The notes under the pieces are model-generated. The model was given only the letters and a program-made list of their open reading frames with translations. It searched no databases and had not been told where the DNA came from. From NCBI RefSeq assembly GCF_001522545.3, contig NC_031770.1, positions 90,244,227-90,308,226 of the forward strand: a stretch of DNA of 64,000 nt, read 5' to 3'. The position numbers were made by a program, and so were the translations under genes. The stretch is from Parus major. Lineage: Eukaryota; Chordata; Aves; Passeriformes; Paridae. Positions 12,593-27,295 of the stretch are shown here, piece by piece. Within the stretch, counting starts at the first letter, position 1. Every line of letters starts with the position of its first letter.

Positions 12593-14628
12593 GTAAGTAA
12601 TGAATTTAAACCTCAAAATGCTTCTGCTTCCCAAATACTACAGCTACACATTTAACACTGTTTAGTGTTACACACTTCTGTTGAACAATTAGAAGTCAAT
12701 CATTATGACCCACAGTTCTACCCCACTTAAGGAAACATTCATATTTGATAACGAATAGTTCCATCTCAAGCCCAGTGTTGTCACTTGAGTGATTTTCATT
12801 ACAGTATTATTTTAAGTCTAGAAAGACAATTGTTAAATTAATCTTTAAAGAGAATGTATTTAAAACTACTATACTATATCCAGGCATCAGTTGGGTCCTA
12901 GTGTGCTTTATACGACCCTCTCATTACTAATCTAAGCTGAACGAGTCTCTTCAAACTTTGTTCCATTTACCAGCTTAATTGCTTTTTTTAAACAGAATCT
13001 TTCCTTTTTTATTTTTTTAACTTATCAAGAGAACTATGTCTTTTTAATTAATGTGTTCACAGATAACTAAGTGGATTAACAATTCATTTCCAGTACAATG
13101 CACTGTGTTATGGTTAAAAAAGGGATACCTAAACAAATCAGAGATTAATAAAAAATAAATTAGGAGACTGCTAGAAAAGTATATTGACACAGAAGTAAAC
13201 TTGTCTACTGTACATTTGTACATTTAACTTCAAACAAAGACAAATGGGTTCTATTTGAAAAGCATTATGTACAAAAAGACATTGTGTTAAACAGAATGCA
13301 GATACTAGTAGAAGGCCAAGTCCAATCCATGTAGAGTGATATGCATTTGTAGTTTTGCAAACATGGTAGGAAGATGCAGACTTATAATTGCCAAAACAAA
13401 TAATGGATATATCATGCAGCACATAACATTTTGTATAATATAAAAAGTATGCAAAGTCTAAAATCCTTATTAGACATTTTACTTATCTGTGGAATTCATC
13501 CAATGAAATAAATTACATTTTTTAACTTAAATCAAGACTTTGTGAACTCTTTGATAAACTGGTAATACGTAGCTCATAACCATACTGAGTTCAACTTTCA
13601 TTGTATTATTCAGGAGCCTAACATTTTGCACATGTTGAGAGAATTTATTTATTAATTCACACTAATGTCTTTATGGAAATTACTCAATTATTTTCTGCTT
13701 AGAGGAAGAAAATCATCACTGTAACTTTCCTTCTCTGCTTGAAATTACTGGTGACTGGGTTAAGGGCTTAATTAGCAACATAAGGAAATTAACCAAACAA
13801 TTGCTCTCTCAAGGACACTTACTTTTGGCAATAGTTTTCAATTACACTTAAGTGTGAAATCATGTCCTGAATGACTGTTTAACATGAAGGACATGAGTAA
13901 TCAATTCTTCCTGTCAAGGAAAGCCAGATTCTTTTGAATTAAAAAAAAGCTATTCTAAAACAATGAGAAAATATTTCTAGAAAACTTGCCTCAAAGTAAA
14001 GTAATACAAACTATAGGGTATCTTACATGTTTCCTAATATCTGCATTTCTTCATTTAAAGATGCAAATAAATGCATTTACACCATGCATAGAGAAAAGGT
14101 AATATTAAATGAAAAGAATGAATCGACTAAAGTTCACATGATAAATGCTTCAAAATATAATTTGGGATTGAGTAAAATAGCTAGGAGAGAACTACCAAAG
14201 GGTTTCAGGACTGTGCCAAGATTTCATTGAGTAAGAGACTTAGTTTCAACACCAGATGGGGAAAACAATTCAACTTATTCTTTGAGCCACAACCATAATA
14301 GTTCCAGTAATGAAATAAGAATTATCATAACAGAGGGAAAGGTATAACAACAAAGCTGAAGTACACAGTAACTCTCATCAGAAACATAGCATACTACTGA
14401 AATATTCCAAATAATATATGATAGTGTGACAACAAAATTAGTGCAACTCTGTGTATTCTTCTTCATTCTGATTCTATGAACATTTGTGCTTACATTAAGT
14501 GTTGAAAAATACTTTTTTAATCATAGGTCTACATAGAGATTTGCATGATTTCACAACATAACAAAATTACCATTTATTTAAAAGAAGTATCTTTTAAAAT
14601 AAGTAATTTTTTTGTAAATTTTTTTTAG
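12593..14628 (+). other. ANGPT2: ANGPT2 intron 2
   Basis: A 2.0-kb intron with gtaagt at its start and a T-rich tract ending ttttttag. I see no repeat family or additional exon in it. Confidence 0.9.
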
Positions 14629-14750
14629 GTATTAAACCAGACAAGCCGACTTGAACTTCAGCTTTTGGAACACTCTCTTTCAACAAACAAACTAGAAAGG
14701 CAGATTTCAGATCAAACCAATGAGATAACTAAATTACAAGAAAAAAACAG
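14629..14750 (+). CDS. ANGPT2: ANGPT2 exon 3 (coiled coil)
   Basis: This 122-nt exon follows the acceptor ttttttag and is followed by the donor gtaagt. It encodes VLNQTSRLELQLLEHSLSTN and continues to KLQEKN, ending after two bases of a Ser codon (phase 2). It carries the heptad-rich middle of the angiopoietin coiled coil with one potential N-glycosylation site (NQT). Its phase joins exactly to exons 2 and 4. The length equals the usual family length for this exon and there is no frame damage. Confidence 0.97.
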
Positions 14751-16375
14751 GTAAGTTTGCACAGCCCAATAAAATGCTATTCCATGAAGTGCCCTTCTAA
14801 TAGTTTTAGAAACAAATGTACTCAAGGAGGAAAATAAAGGTTTGTACACAAGCTTTCCAAACTGATTACGAAGTGTTACCCACAGTTGTTACAAAGGTCA
14901 CATATTACTTAAAGCCTAGGAGATTGATGCAGGTTTATTCTTGCATTCTATTTATATATTGTTCTTCACTATTTAAAATTGTCCTTTATATGAGGAACTT
15001 AAGGCTAAAACTGAAACAGTACTTCAATTGCACCAAATTTATATTTTTCTTTAGATTTATCCAGATGAATTTGATGTAACCTGATTCAAAGTACTTGAAT
15101 GTAAACACATCTCCAAAATTTTATTTCCATGTAGTACACAATGATCCTAATGATTAACCAGGTCATTGCTACAATTTTTATCAAATGTAGTGAGAAAAAT
15201 AAACCACTAATCATATTCAGTGTTCCTTAAGAGTCAGTGTTTTGAAATTGACCAATATCCAACTATTACTCCTGTCCTTTTCTGTACTTGGCTGTTGTCC
15301 AAAGGCTCATACCTTTTTTCAGCTAGTTTCATTTCCATATCACCGTGGTCTTATTTTACTTTTGGCAATAAATGGTTTACAGAGGAATCTAAAAGCAGCA
15401 ATAACAGTAAGTTTTCTCCTTCAAAGCAATGTTTTTCAATGAGAACCATATGTGCAAAGTACTTTTTTCTTTGAAAGAATTAGCTTAAGAAACCCAGGAG
15501 ACATGTTTTGACATTTTTGTTCACTACTCTACTACATTTATATATGTTCCCTAAAGGTTTTATCTACCAACTTAAGAAAAACAAGCATCCTTATCAAATG
15601 GAAAGCAAAGGAAATAGTGATTTTTAAAAGGTCACGTTTTCTGGTGTTGAACTCAGCAGACTTTAGGTTACCCTTGTAACATCCACATAAAACACAAAAG
15701 CATTGTTTCTCACCTAACAAAATACAATCTACATTGAACTAATCTGCTTGAAACATAATTATATATAAGGTTCAGGATTTTTTTTTCAGTAACAGCAGTG
15801 GATTTTAGGTGAATTTCTCTCTTCTGACTATGCGTCTTTTAACATCAGCTTTCTCAGAGTCTATATCAGAACAATTAGCAGTAAAACAATGTTCCTAGCC
15901 AGTTCCCTAATAATACCAGCTCCAAAACTGGAGAAGGATAATCCATCTTCAAGTAGCTATTTGCACTTTCCCCTGTCTTAATGCCATAACATTTATATTA
16001 AATATGTATTTTATTATAGGATATTTGAAATGTTCAGTTACATCTTTAAATAAGTTTCATCTTTTAATAGGGTAAACCTATGAAAACTTAGTCACTTTAT
16101 CTTTTCTTTAATAATGTTGAATTATCAAACAATTATTACACTTTTAAAACCTGCAATACAGACTTTAGTAGATAATATTGGTTATTAGTGCATTTATATA
16201 ATAAATTAAAGCATATGTATCAAAACTAAACTTTCATTTAGTTGTCTACTGCTTGGATAACATCAGAGAATGAAGTTGAGTGTTTATGAAGAAAGAAACT
16301 TATACAACATGCTTGATTCTCTTGACATCATCTCAAAATTGTTTCTGGAGAGCCTAATTATAATCTTTTATTTAG
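14751..16375 (+). other. ANGPT2: ANGPT2 intron 3
   Basis: A 1.6-kb AT-rich intron bounded by gtaagt and tttag. Short open frames in it show no similarity that I recognise. Confidence 0.9.
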
Positions 16376-16608
16376 CTTTTTAGAAAAAAGAGTTCTTGAA
16401 ATGGAAGACAAACACATGCTTCAGCTGAAGTCAATAAAAGAAGAAAAAGATCAGCTTCAAGTCCTAGTGACCAGACAGAATTCTATTATAGAAGAACTAG
16501 AAAAACAGTTAGTTACAGCTACAGTAAACAACTCAGTTCTGCAAAAACAGCAACATGATCTGATGGAGACGGTTCATAGCTTGCTTACTATGATATCAAC
16601 ACCAAACT
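16376..16608 (+). CDS. ANGPT2: ANGPT2 exon 4 (end of coiled coil and linker)
   Basis: This 233-nt exon lies between the acceptor tttag and the donor gtaagt. The phase is 2 at the start and 1 at the end. It encodes FLEKRVLEMEDKHMLQ, then SIKEEKDQLQVLV, then NNSVLQKQQHDLMETVHSLL and ends in STPN. This is the C-terminal coiled coil and the start of the linker to the fibrinogen-like domain. NNS is a potential glycosylation site. The linker across the exon 4/5 junction (STPNSKNNFIAKEEQ) is one residue shorter than the mammalian linker as I remember it. An open frame starting at an internal Met (16401) that continues past 16608 enters the intron and is not a separate gene. Confidence 0.97.
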
Positions 16609-18848
16609 GTAAGTTAAAGCAAACATGCTTATATCATTTCAGTGCTATTTCCTAATTCGTGTACAATGGTACCAATAGTCTTACAACTAGTTCTGATACA
16701 CTTCTGCTTTTCAAAAGTCTGTATTTTTTGCCTTAAATTCAGCATCTGAATTAATTAACCTGCTTTTTAGAGGGTGGGAGAAACAACCACATTCATGTGA
16801 TTTCTTTTCAACACTTTGTTTATCTTCTCTGGTTTGTTTATCTTCTTTACCAATTCTTCAGTGGTTCAACAAAATACAGCTATGCCAAGTATCATTCATC
16901 TCACATGGCATTCACATGTGTAGCAGTATACACTCCCTTGACCATGTATCTCTGTGAGACTGCTTATTGTAGGCCTGCAACTTTTCTTCCTGGCTCACAG
17001 ATACTGTTTCTGCCACCTCTCATTGCTTCATGTACATGGAGTTCATCAAAGAAAGGACGAATTATAGTGGGTACCAAAGGCACAGGAATAAAATAAGCAC
17101 AGGCATGAATTAGCCCCCAAAACCAGAAAGCACCAGGCCAAGGCAGCAGGTATTCCCACAAGTTCTTCACCAAGGTATTCTTGTTCATCCTAAAAATCCT
17201 TCAGCCTAGCAAACTTTATAGGCAATAATCTCACCCCTGAATGCCTGACAACCCTGCAACAAATCAGCATAGCTTCCAGATTTATGCAGATTAATGTGCT
17301 CCATAAAAAACCCACACAAACTATAAACTGGAAGTTATGGCTACACAGGATTTAAACATTCAGTGCCTTGAGTTTCATGTCTGATATGGAACTTGGACAG
17401 ATTAAGAAGCTGTTCTAAAAGACTGTAGAATCTGGCATACTTGCCTGTAAAGTTCTCAGGGCTGAAAATACACAAGCATACAGTACCTCTAAAGAAAAGA
17501 TTTAAAATTAAATACTGGGAAAAAATGTTAGAAGTTGTTATTAGAACTTAAAAGACATTATAGGTGGTCTATGATACATTACTGTAAGGTGGATGACAGA
17601 AAAAGAAAAGGGAGTTTGGAAGTCCTCTCTTTTAGCATTGTCCTATATGTTATTATCATAACATAGGTTGTAGGTTTTCCTAAACAAAGTAAATTCCAGG
17701 GTTTTTTTTCTTAATAACTGACGCTATTCCCTTAAATACCAAGGCTGTACATGTTCCTGCTGATGTTATCTGCTATGCTAGTGCACAAATAAGTAAACAA
17801 GTCAAAGTCATGTTGGCTACAGCACCATTAAACCCAGAGTGGAAAAAATAATGCGTGTTTGCCAAAAAGACAAAATTAGCAGGGAAAGCTTCTAAGACAG
17901 TATGCAAACAATAGAGTGTGGAAAAGCAATTAAAACACTGAATGTGTTATTTTTCTATTTAAGGCAAAGCACTTAAACAGGTAAATAATGAATAACCAAG
18001 CTAAAAAGAACATAATAACCAACTGTAATATAAGCACGTATTTATATGGCACCTAAACCTTTGTAGTAACTGATGGTGATTGTTAGATTAAATTAAAAGG
18101 GAAAATACACAGAACCAACCCCAAAAGGATCAAATATGAAATATCAGTCAGCAGGCGAAATGCCAGGAAATTCCAACCTCCACAGTTAATAAAGAACTGA
18201 ACAAAAAGATGAGCCTTAGATTATTCTGTTGAATAAGTAGGCTTAGACATACGAAAATGTATTTTTTACACAAATGAATTCCAGAAGGTATGTCTTTAGT
18301 GAGTTGGGCTGAGCTACCGAGCTTCAGCTAGGTACATACAAAGTTGTTCCTGTTCAGCACAGGGGCAAAAAAAAAAAAAGCTTTAAACTTTTTAAGGGTA
18401 GTTCCACCAGCCTGATGCATTATAAAAGGTTTCACAATATAAGAGTACTGGCCAAAGGTCATTATTAACATAATCATTTGCTACTTAGATATGTATTTAA
18501 TAGTAGTTAATGCATGCATAGGTTGTAATGCATGTAGGAGTCCAGCCAGGACAATGAGTGGAAGCAGAAACTGTTCAACTAAATGAGATGCAGTATCTTG
18601 ACTTTTCTCATTCAACATACCAAGTGTTGGAACTTTTCAACCTATCCAACAATCACAGTCCTATCAGAATAATGTCTCTAAATGATACAAAGTAACAACA
18701 CACATAATAAATACCTTGATCTGTCATTTCTTTCAGGACCAAACATACTTTTTTGAACTGCTTTAAGCCAATTACACCATAAATTGATTCTTAGTAACTT
18801 TCATTCATCTCCTCTTAATGCTTTCAATTTCTATTGTATTTTCTACAG
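16609..18848 (+). other. ANGPT2: ANGPT2 intron 4
   Basis: A 2.2-kb intron from gtaagt to ttctacag. It is AT-rich with short A runs (for example near 18370). No mobile element was recognised. Confidence 0.9.
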
Positions 18849-18976
18849 CTAAGAACAACTTCATAGCCAAAGAGGAACAAATCAGCTTCAAAGACTGTGC
18901 TGAAGCTTTCAAATCTGGACTGACAACAAGTGGAATCTACACTTTAACAGTTTCAAACACTGCACAAGAGAAGAAG
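18849..18976 (+). CDS. ANGPT2: ANGPT2 exon 5 (start of fibrinogen-like domain)
   Basis: This 128-nt exon encodes SKNNFIAKEEQISFKDCAEA (its first Ser codon is split with exon 4), then FKSGLTTSGIYTLTVSNTAQ and EKK. The Cys in DCAEAF is the first Cys of the fibrinogen-like domain and is expected to pair with the Cys encoded at the start of exon 6. The acceptor is ttctacag. The donor is gtagta, a usable but weaker match than gtaagt. The translated frame continues a few residues into the intron before a stop, so an unspliced transcript would truncate the receptor-binding domain. Confidence 0.96.
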
Positions 18977-21900
18977 GTAGTATGTCTACAAAGAGCTACC
19001 TAGGCATACTGCATGTTAAAGGTTATTTGATCTGGCAAATATGATATTTTAAAGGGTAGTTAATTGATAAGTTTACTATTTATCAATTTTTTTTATAAGT
19101 ATTTCATCACTCCTAGATCTGAGTATCTCACAGGAAGAAAAAAGTCCTTCAGGTGAAATCTTGGCTCAGTTGAAATAAATAACATTTTGTTATTTGTTTC
19201 ACCATGCCAGAATTTCATTCTTTTTTCCACATAATTAATGTAATTAAATTACTAAGGAGCTGTAATTTCTTCATAAAATCTGTGACTCCAACAGAGTTGC
19301 TCTGCATGATCTGCAGACTCCTGTCTCCTTTAAGTTCTTAGTTCCTTCATATGCCCAAGGCTCTTCAGGTGGCAAAAGGAGTTAAAGACAGGGGCATGGA
19401 AGATTACTCATGGATTTATAGTCATGAAAGCAATCTAGTAGTACTGGACTCATGTAGGGGTTTCAGTTCTTTGTATCATAGAATTTTAAGGACATTTATA
19501 TAACAATTAGATTAACTATTAGACACTGTCTAACAGAGAGGACTTCTCTGGAAAATACTGCTCTGGAAAATACTACTACTAATTCATAGAAAAGATGAGT
19601 TTGCAGGTGTTTCATTAGATCAGTTTAAAACCCTCTATGGATATTTTTTTCCCGATGTGTTTACTGAAATGAACTTCAATATCAGTTTAAATTAAAGCAG
19701 TATGCCATACCTCTGTAGAAGAGACCTTGGATTATACACTGGATGCCTGACAGAGATGCTCCATCTACTGAAGTAAATAAAATGATAAAGCCTCAGACAG
19801 TATAATTTAGTAGAAATAATCAATGGAATTTGAAAGGGAGAAAAGTCCCAGGTGGACTTTGAGGATAAAGAACTAAAAACCTGGAGGAGTGGGGGCTCAC
19901 ATGATGAAGGCACAGCAGGCTGAGGAGGCTAAGGGACATATGAATATTAAAAAAATGCTTAATATATTTCTAAGACAAACAATAAATAATTTTATGATGT
20001 TTTTATTTTCTAATTTCTACTGTAGATATTTCCTTTACACAAAAAAATAAATATTTTACAGAATTCCTAAGGCTCTGCTTCACTGCATCAGAAAAATTAA
20101 CAGAAAATGTAAAAATGCAGTGGAAAAAGAGGTGCAATATGGAAAAGGAGTTGGTAAAGCTCTGACAGAGAAAGCATTTTTTTCCCAAGCAAAAGTTTAG
20201 ATATAAAGTTCATCAGTGACTAGCCTTTGAAGTACCAGAACTCCATTTAGCCTTTACACTTACAAATGTCTCAGCTGAAAGAAATAAGCAATTTGTTTGG
20301 GTAAGATCTAAAAAATACAATAGATAAAACCTGTAATTTTTGTAGATATATCTAGAGAAATTTTTTGCAGTCTGCTTCACATGGGAAAAAAAAAAGCTGG
20401 TTTTCCTTTGGAATAATCTGGACTAAATATATCCATTTCACAAGAAAATTAGTTACGTAAGATGCAATGAAGTGTTTTACATGAAGCTGAATGGCATTTA
20501 AATAGCATAGATATCTAAAATCACAATTTTTAAAGCTAAAGGAGATGAAAGCTCCTGCATCTCTAAAGTAATAGAATGCAACAGTCCTTATTAGATGACT
20601 CAGGAAGGTTTACATTCCTTGGATCTCTCACTATGACTTGTCTCAAGCTTATATTTTTGGTTTTAATTTTACTGTCAAATACAGTATAAAAAGCATGCAT
20701 ATTTTCTAAGTTCATGACATATTACAGAATAAAAAATTGTCATAAACTTTTAACACTGCATTTTCAAAAGTACAAAACTACAAATTTCATAGACTATAAA
20801 ATACTAAATGCTTTACATTTGAATATGGAGGCTTAAAATACTTAATGAAAATACCCACTTTGGTAATATACTAGGTTAAAAAGGCAGTTAAAATGTAATA
20901 ATTTCACTTAGTATTAAACCAGTCATTTAATAATATTAAAGAATTAAAATCTTAGTCTGTCCATTTCAGATAGAAAAAGACAGGGAAGGTTTGACTTACC
21001 GTATGACATTGAAAATAAGAGACTAAAAAGTTTTAACCTGATGCTGATTTTTTATACAAATATAAATGCATAAGAGGAGTTGTCAAGGGAAGTGAAGGTT
21101 AGGGACAATCAACACGTTACACCATTTTCAGCTGTTTATGATGTGGCTAGCTACTCAGACCAGGAAACAGAGTGACCTTTTTTATTTGCCAAAAGTGCTG
21201 CACTGCTGTTTATGTTTTCGTCTTTTCCTCTTGTAACACCTTCTGACCTCCCAGCAGGCTTATAAACAACTTCAGTGTAATCTGTAACTGATCCCACGTT
21301 ACTTATTTGTCTCCCATCATAATCCAAAACTAAGGAATTGCATATGACAACTGAGAGGAAAACAAATATTCAATTCCATTAGTATTTTCAAACTTTCCTG
21401 TTCTGCACCAGGACAAAAGCTAAGTACTTTTAGAAATGCTGAGGAAAACACCAAAGGACTGCTGACACAAGGAAAAATGGCAGAGGCAAAACTATGGAAA
21501 GTCAATAGTTCTATGCTTACAGCAACCTCATGAACCAATTAGACTGTAGTTGTTACCTAGTCACATTTCTAGGAGATAGAGATAGCAGAATACAAAAATC
21601 ATTGGACATAATGAGTCAGAAGACATTATATGTCACTGGACATTATATGTCTTATTATGTCACTAGACATAATTACTTAAGTGTTCATAAAACAGTTGAA
21701 AGTGATGCACAGGGTCACTGCAAAGATGTGGCAACTGCACTTGCTTTGCTATAAAAACTGCAGTGGCTCTTCATCCTGATAACTCAGCCTGAGCCTTACC
21801 ATTCACAAAGTAGGTCTGAAAACACTTACACCAAAATACCCTCTTACAGTGCTACAGCTGCTAGAACTGTAAGTACTGAAGCAGTTCACAAGATACATCA

Positions 21901-24900
21901 AATACTCCCCGATCTAATTTGTTGTAACTTGAGAGGCTAATCTCTTTGTTCTTTTTGGCATTTGTTTGAAGACTCCTGCTGCCTGCCTAATCTTGGTATC
22001 TATTTTTACTAGTTTTATAAAACGTTACATATCTTTCTTTGAATATAAAACCTAGAATAGGTTGAAAGATCAGAAAAGTTCTATTCTAGCAATGGGTGTT
22101 AGGAGAAAGACTTAGAGTTGATTGACATTAAATTTTTGGTGTGGAAAAATTACACTCCCAAATCTATGTAAACTTTTAAAAATTGTTACTGGTAAGAAAA
22201 ATCAACATGAGGTTTTTACGGTCATCTCTTCTTCAATTTCTCATTATCTTTTTCAGTTCCTAGCAAGTTGCTTTTTTCTTTGGGATCTAATTTGCTGTAC
22301 CCCAGCATTTATCTCAAAGCATCTATAGAATCTATTAAAGCTAGTTGTTTTACCATTCACTTAAAAAAAAATGGATATTGCCTGTGACAGGAATATTTTA
22401 TGATAGACATTCACAGCCATTCACTATTTATATTTTAAATTATCTCATTATAACAAAATAAAGTGCTATTTAAAGCATTGATTTTTTTCAAAGTATTAAT
22501 TCCAACTAAATTGAAATTTAGATGATAGGTGTAAAGGAAATTGCACGTAACATTCAAAACCATCAATTAACATCTACAATAGCAATATCAGACTGAACCC
22601 ATCACTCAAATAAATTAATACATAGCCTCCAACTGTACACAGTTAAAAACAACATATTTCAGAGAAGGGTGAAACAGTTCTATTTTCTTGCTTCTACAAC
22701 CAGTGATATTTGATCATTGTTAAATCAGCTTTTTAACTAGTATTGATGCTTAAAAAAAGTATTTGCATCTGCTTTAGCCCATTCCTAGTATCCCTCTTCA
22801 TAGCCCTCTGTGGAAATTAGTTTCCACATACACATTACATCATGAGTTAGCCTTCTAAAACAGACTGATCTTCTCTTACAATACTTCCTTTTCAGCCTTT
22901 CCTTTGAAAGGAATTTTTTTTTAAACTAAATTAATTTATACACTATTATCAAATTTTTACCAGTCATTAAATACAGATGTTAGTAAAGCCAAACAAAAAA
23001 TAGACTTTGAGGTGTAAGGAATTGCTTACATCCGTATAAACTGAGGTTGCTGCTTTCAATTAAATTCCATTCACAAGACAAACTTTAAAAAGTAATCCCT
23101 TATCCAACTCTTTTCCTTACTTATTTTATCTTCCCTAAAAATCATCTACTGAATGTCTTATGATTCTCTGATGTTGAAGAGTTTGCTGCAAGCTGAAAGT
23201 ACAGTATCTGCTTTGGATTTCCAATGAGCAACAGCCTGTTGAAACACTAATATATTTGATATTTGCAGCTGTAAGGATTTTTTTTTCATTTCAAAGGTCT
23301 GACACCCTTCAACATCATATATGACACTGCTTGAACGGTGAATACTCTGATTTATATAGAGATGTGAGTGTACAACATACGTACAATACACATACCCTAA
23401 AAGAGCCAACAATATTGAAAACTTAGTAAGGAGCACACTTTACTTCCCAAAATGACACACATGACACTACCAAAGCACAGAAGGAAACTGGCTTCTCTGA
23501 AGTCATACTTTTTCAATGAATTTCCAGAATATCTAACAGTTCAAAGAGCTCAAAACTGATAACTGCTAACACTGGTAAGACAGTCTCCCATAGAAGAGGA
23601 CGAAAAAGACATTACAGCTTCAGTGTTACCCAGGCATGATTTGGGGCATTTATAGGCATAGTGACAAAGCAGCAGTGAGGCAAGAAGTAAGACTACTCAG
23701 AGGACTGTTAAACGAAGAAGGAAACATCCAAATTCATAATGAAATACTTGCCTAGTTTATTTTAAAATTATTTACTTAATTACTCTACAGATGAAATATC
23801 CTAGCTAAGTGTCATAAGTCAGATCTTGCCTATACTACTATAATTGGGAAGACACAATTTCACTTATTGGATGAAAGATCTAGACTACAGATTAGAAGTT
23901 AATGTAGTTTAATACTCAAATTAGAATTCAAAAATTTTCAAAGATGTAAAGTGATTCTGGAGAAGGCTTTGAACTTCAGTATCTTGGCAGAAAGTGGTAA
24001 AAAATATTAAACTTCCAAATGAGAAAACATTAACTGAGAATTCTTCAAACAGGAATACTTGTTCAAGAAACTCAATATCTTTCTTAAAGATAGTATTGGT
24101 ACTAACATGCAATTTAAAGGGATACTGACTTCAGTTTGACTTTCACTGTACTGTCATACACCAGGTTAGCTCCACTGACTTCACTCATCTAGTTATAAGT
24201 TCTGTTAGTTTTGGAAAAGCAGAATTAGATGCAACAATTTGAGATCCTTTCTCAGGAAAAATTGTACTAGATATTCTCATATTAAAAAACAATTATTATT
24301 AATTTATCCCCTACTTCTCCCAAACATCACTCCAAAATTCCCATTAATTTCCAAAAGACTTTTTTCCCATCAGCATTTCCCTGGTATATTGGCATTTTCA
24401 GTAACACCTTTCACGTCTGACACTGAAGTGATTTAATCTGGGAGACTGATTCAACAAGTCACCTATAAACTTGAATTTTACTGTGCCAGGGATACCCTTA
24501 TTGGGTATGCTAAATCTGAGTTCAGTGAACTGTTTCTTACATATCAGTCTTTTCAAATTTTTAGGAATAACTTGGCAAATTCAAAGGTGATTTATGAACA
24601 TTTGGAAACATCTTATAGGTGTTACTTTTTGTTCAAGCATAGAAGATGTTCATCGCAGTCTGTATAATAACATGGCTTTAAGACACAGCTTTCAGATAAT
24701 ACACTTAGATTTAACTTTGGGGTCAGACCACTTGCAAAGACACTGAACAATAACTGATAATAAAAATTGTTTCAGTTTGTTCATTGCCTGAATTTAACAG
24801 TATCTATACTTTGAGAAGTCATAGGAAAGTTGAATGTATCTCACAAAAAAGATGGATAAGTGAAAAATGTAATTTGTTAAGGTATTCTGTTAAGTGTGAT

Positions 24901-25097
24901 ATATACTAAGCAATCACATTTATTTGTGGACAACCACAACTAATTTGTATGAAAGCTATGAAAACTTGCACTTTTAGGTTAACTCATGTTTTGCACACGA
25001 TTTGCCACTATACAGAATGATGCAAATTACATGATTTCTGGTTTTGTTTTGCTGTGTGACTGCATGCACTTAGGCTGTTACATGCTTACTCTGGTAG
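18977..25097 (+). other. ANGPT2: ANGPT2 intron 5
   Basis: The longest intron fully inside the window (6.1 kb). It contains a cluster of short direct and inverted copies of GACAT/ATGTC words at 21605-21673. No CR1, LTR or extra exon was recognised. Confidence 0.9.
21605..21673. repeat. Cluster of short direct and inverted repeats
   Basis: Two exact copies of GACATTATATGTC (21622-21634 and 21639-21651) are separated by 4 bp. A stem ATTATGTC-acta-GACATAAT follows at 21654-21673, and another GACATAAT lies at 21605-21612. The origin is unknown; it could be slippage or a small palindrome duplication. Confidence 0.8.
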
Positions 25098-25725
<628 letters not shown>

Positions 25726-25892
25726 GGATTTGGTGATCCTGCTGGGGAGTACTGGCTGGGAAATGAGTTTGTTTCTCAACTGACTAATCAGAAGCGATAT
25801 GTTCTTAAAATACAACTGAAAGACTGGGAAGGAAATGAGGCATATTCATTGTATGACCACTTCTCTCTAGCAAGTGAAGAACAAAAATACAG
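25726..25892 (+). CDS. ANGPT2: ANGPT2 exon 7 (fibrinogen-like domain)
   Basis: This 167-nt exon, phase 0 at the start and phase 2 at the end, lies between attacag and gtaagc. It encodes GFGDPAGEYWLGNEFVSQLT, then NQKRYVLKIQLKDWEGNEAY and SLYDHFSLASEEQKY. It forms the central sheet of the fibrinogen-like domain. EYWLGNEF and LKDWEGNEAY are family hallmarks. All residues read through without a stop. Confidence 0.97.
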
Positions 25893-27295
25893 GTAAGCAG
25901 AAAAATCAGATCTAATTAAAAAAAAATTCTGATAGCAATCCTTCTAAACTGTGTACGTGCATGGCCTTATTTCATACAAATCATGACTATTTTCCAGTTC
26001 AGAAAATGTTTTCTCCATATTTCATCTTTTGCCTAAAAACATAATTTTTTTTTCCAGAGGAGAAAATGTGTATTTTACTAGTGCATCCTGAGTGAGTATA
26101 ACACAAAAAATGCAAAGATAGTGAGATAGTATGGAATAAGATAAGAATCATGTGCCAATATAGTGGGTGACAGTGCAAAGTCATTTTTGACTGACCTGCC
26201 TGCAGTTGCTATAAAATCCTGATTCCCTGCAATAAATACATTTCTGGAAGGTGGATGACTAAAATGAATTATACTGCAAGGATTTTCCTTGTCAGTGGCT
26301 TCTAGGAACTGTTCTGTTCATAAAGAGCACACTGAGGTGATGTGGCCTTAACTTTCCATGAGCCATTGGCTTAGATTCTCAATAACTCTCCTACCTGTGA
26401 ATATGGAGCAAATGTGCATTTCACCCACCACTAACTTGTCAATCTAAACACCAAATTTTAATGGACCTATTTTTATGCTCTAATCCTGTAAAATGTAAAG
26501 GTTCACAATTTCTTCTTAATTCTTGGTTAAAATAAAAAATAATACAAATTTTAAATAAATGTTTTATATAAATATTATCATAGTATTCGTTATACACTTT
26601 AAATAGTATCATAGCATTACACATTTTGAAATAGTGTCAACCACACCTGAAATATATGGGCAGTTCATAGCTCATTCACCAGGTTCTCAATAAATAGTTT
26701 GATTTATTATACAAGAAACTAAAGTCTTCACAGTATAACAGATGCTTTCCTACTACAAGAAATGTAAGAGTCATACAGACTCATGGAGCTTTGGGTGACT
26801 GGACAGAAAAATTGTCTGCATTTAGATGAATTTCGCCAAGATCTCTGGCAACTATTTGTTGTACATAAAGTCAACCCAACACCTGAGAGAACTGACGCTG
26901 TTATTTCAACTCAGATCTTATATGCAAACAAAGCAATTCAAAACTATCAGCATCTGCCCCCCACAAAATGTTAGATCTTAATGCCTTGGTAGTATTTAGT
27001 TGTCTCAATTCCAAAGTAAATATTTTTTCATCTGGAAACAGTCAGAATCTACAGCAGATTTTATTTTTTTTTTAAATAATACTTTAAAATACTTAGAAAG
27101 GCAACTTTTGCAAAATGGGTGATTACCCTTGTCCATTTACAATAGTAAAAGATACTTACTGAAAACTAAGATGGTAAAAGCAATTTTATTACAATATGCA
27201 ATTAAACAAGTAATTAATCATAAAGGGGAGTGGTTTAAAGAATATATTTAACATTATGAAAAAGAAAAAAAAACCCTAAGAAAGTATTCAGTTAA

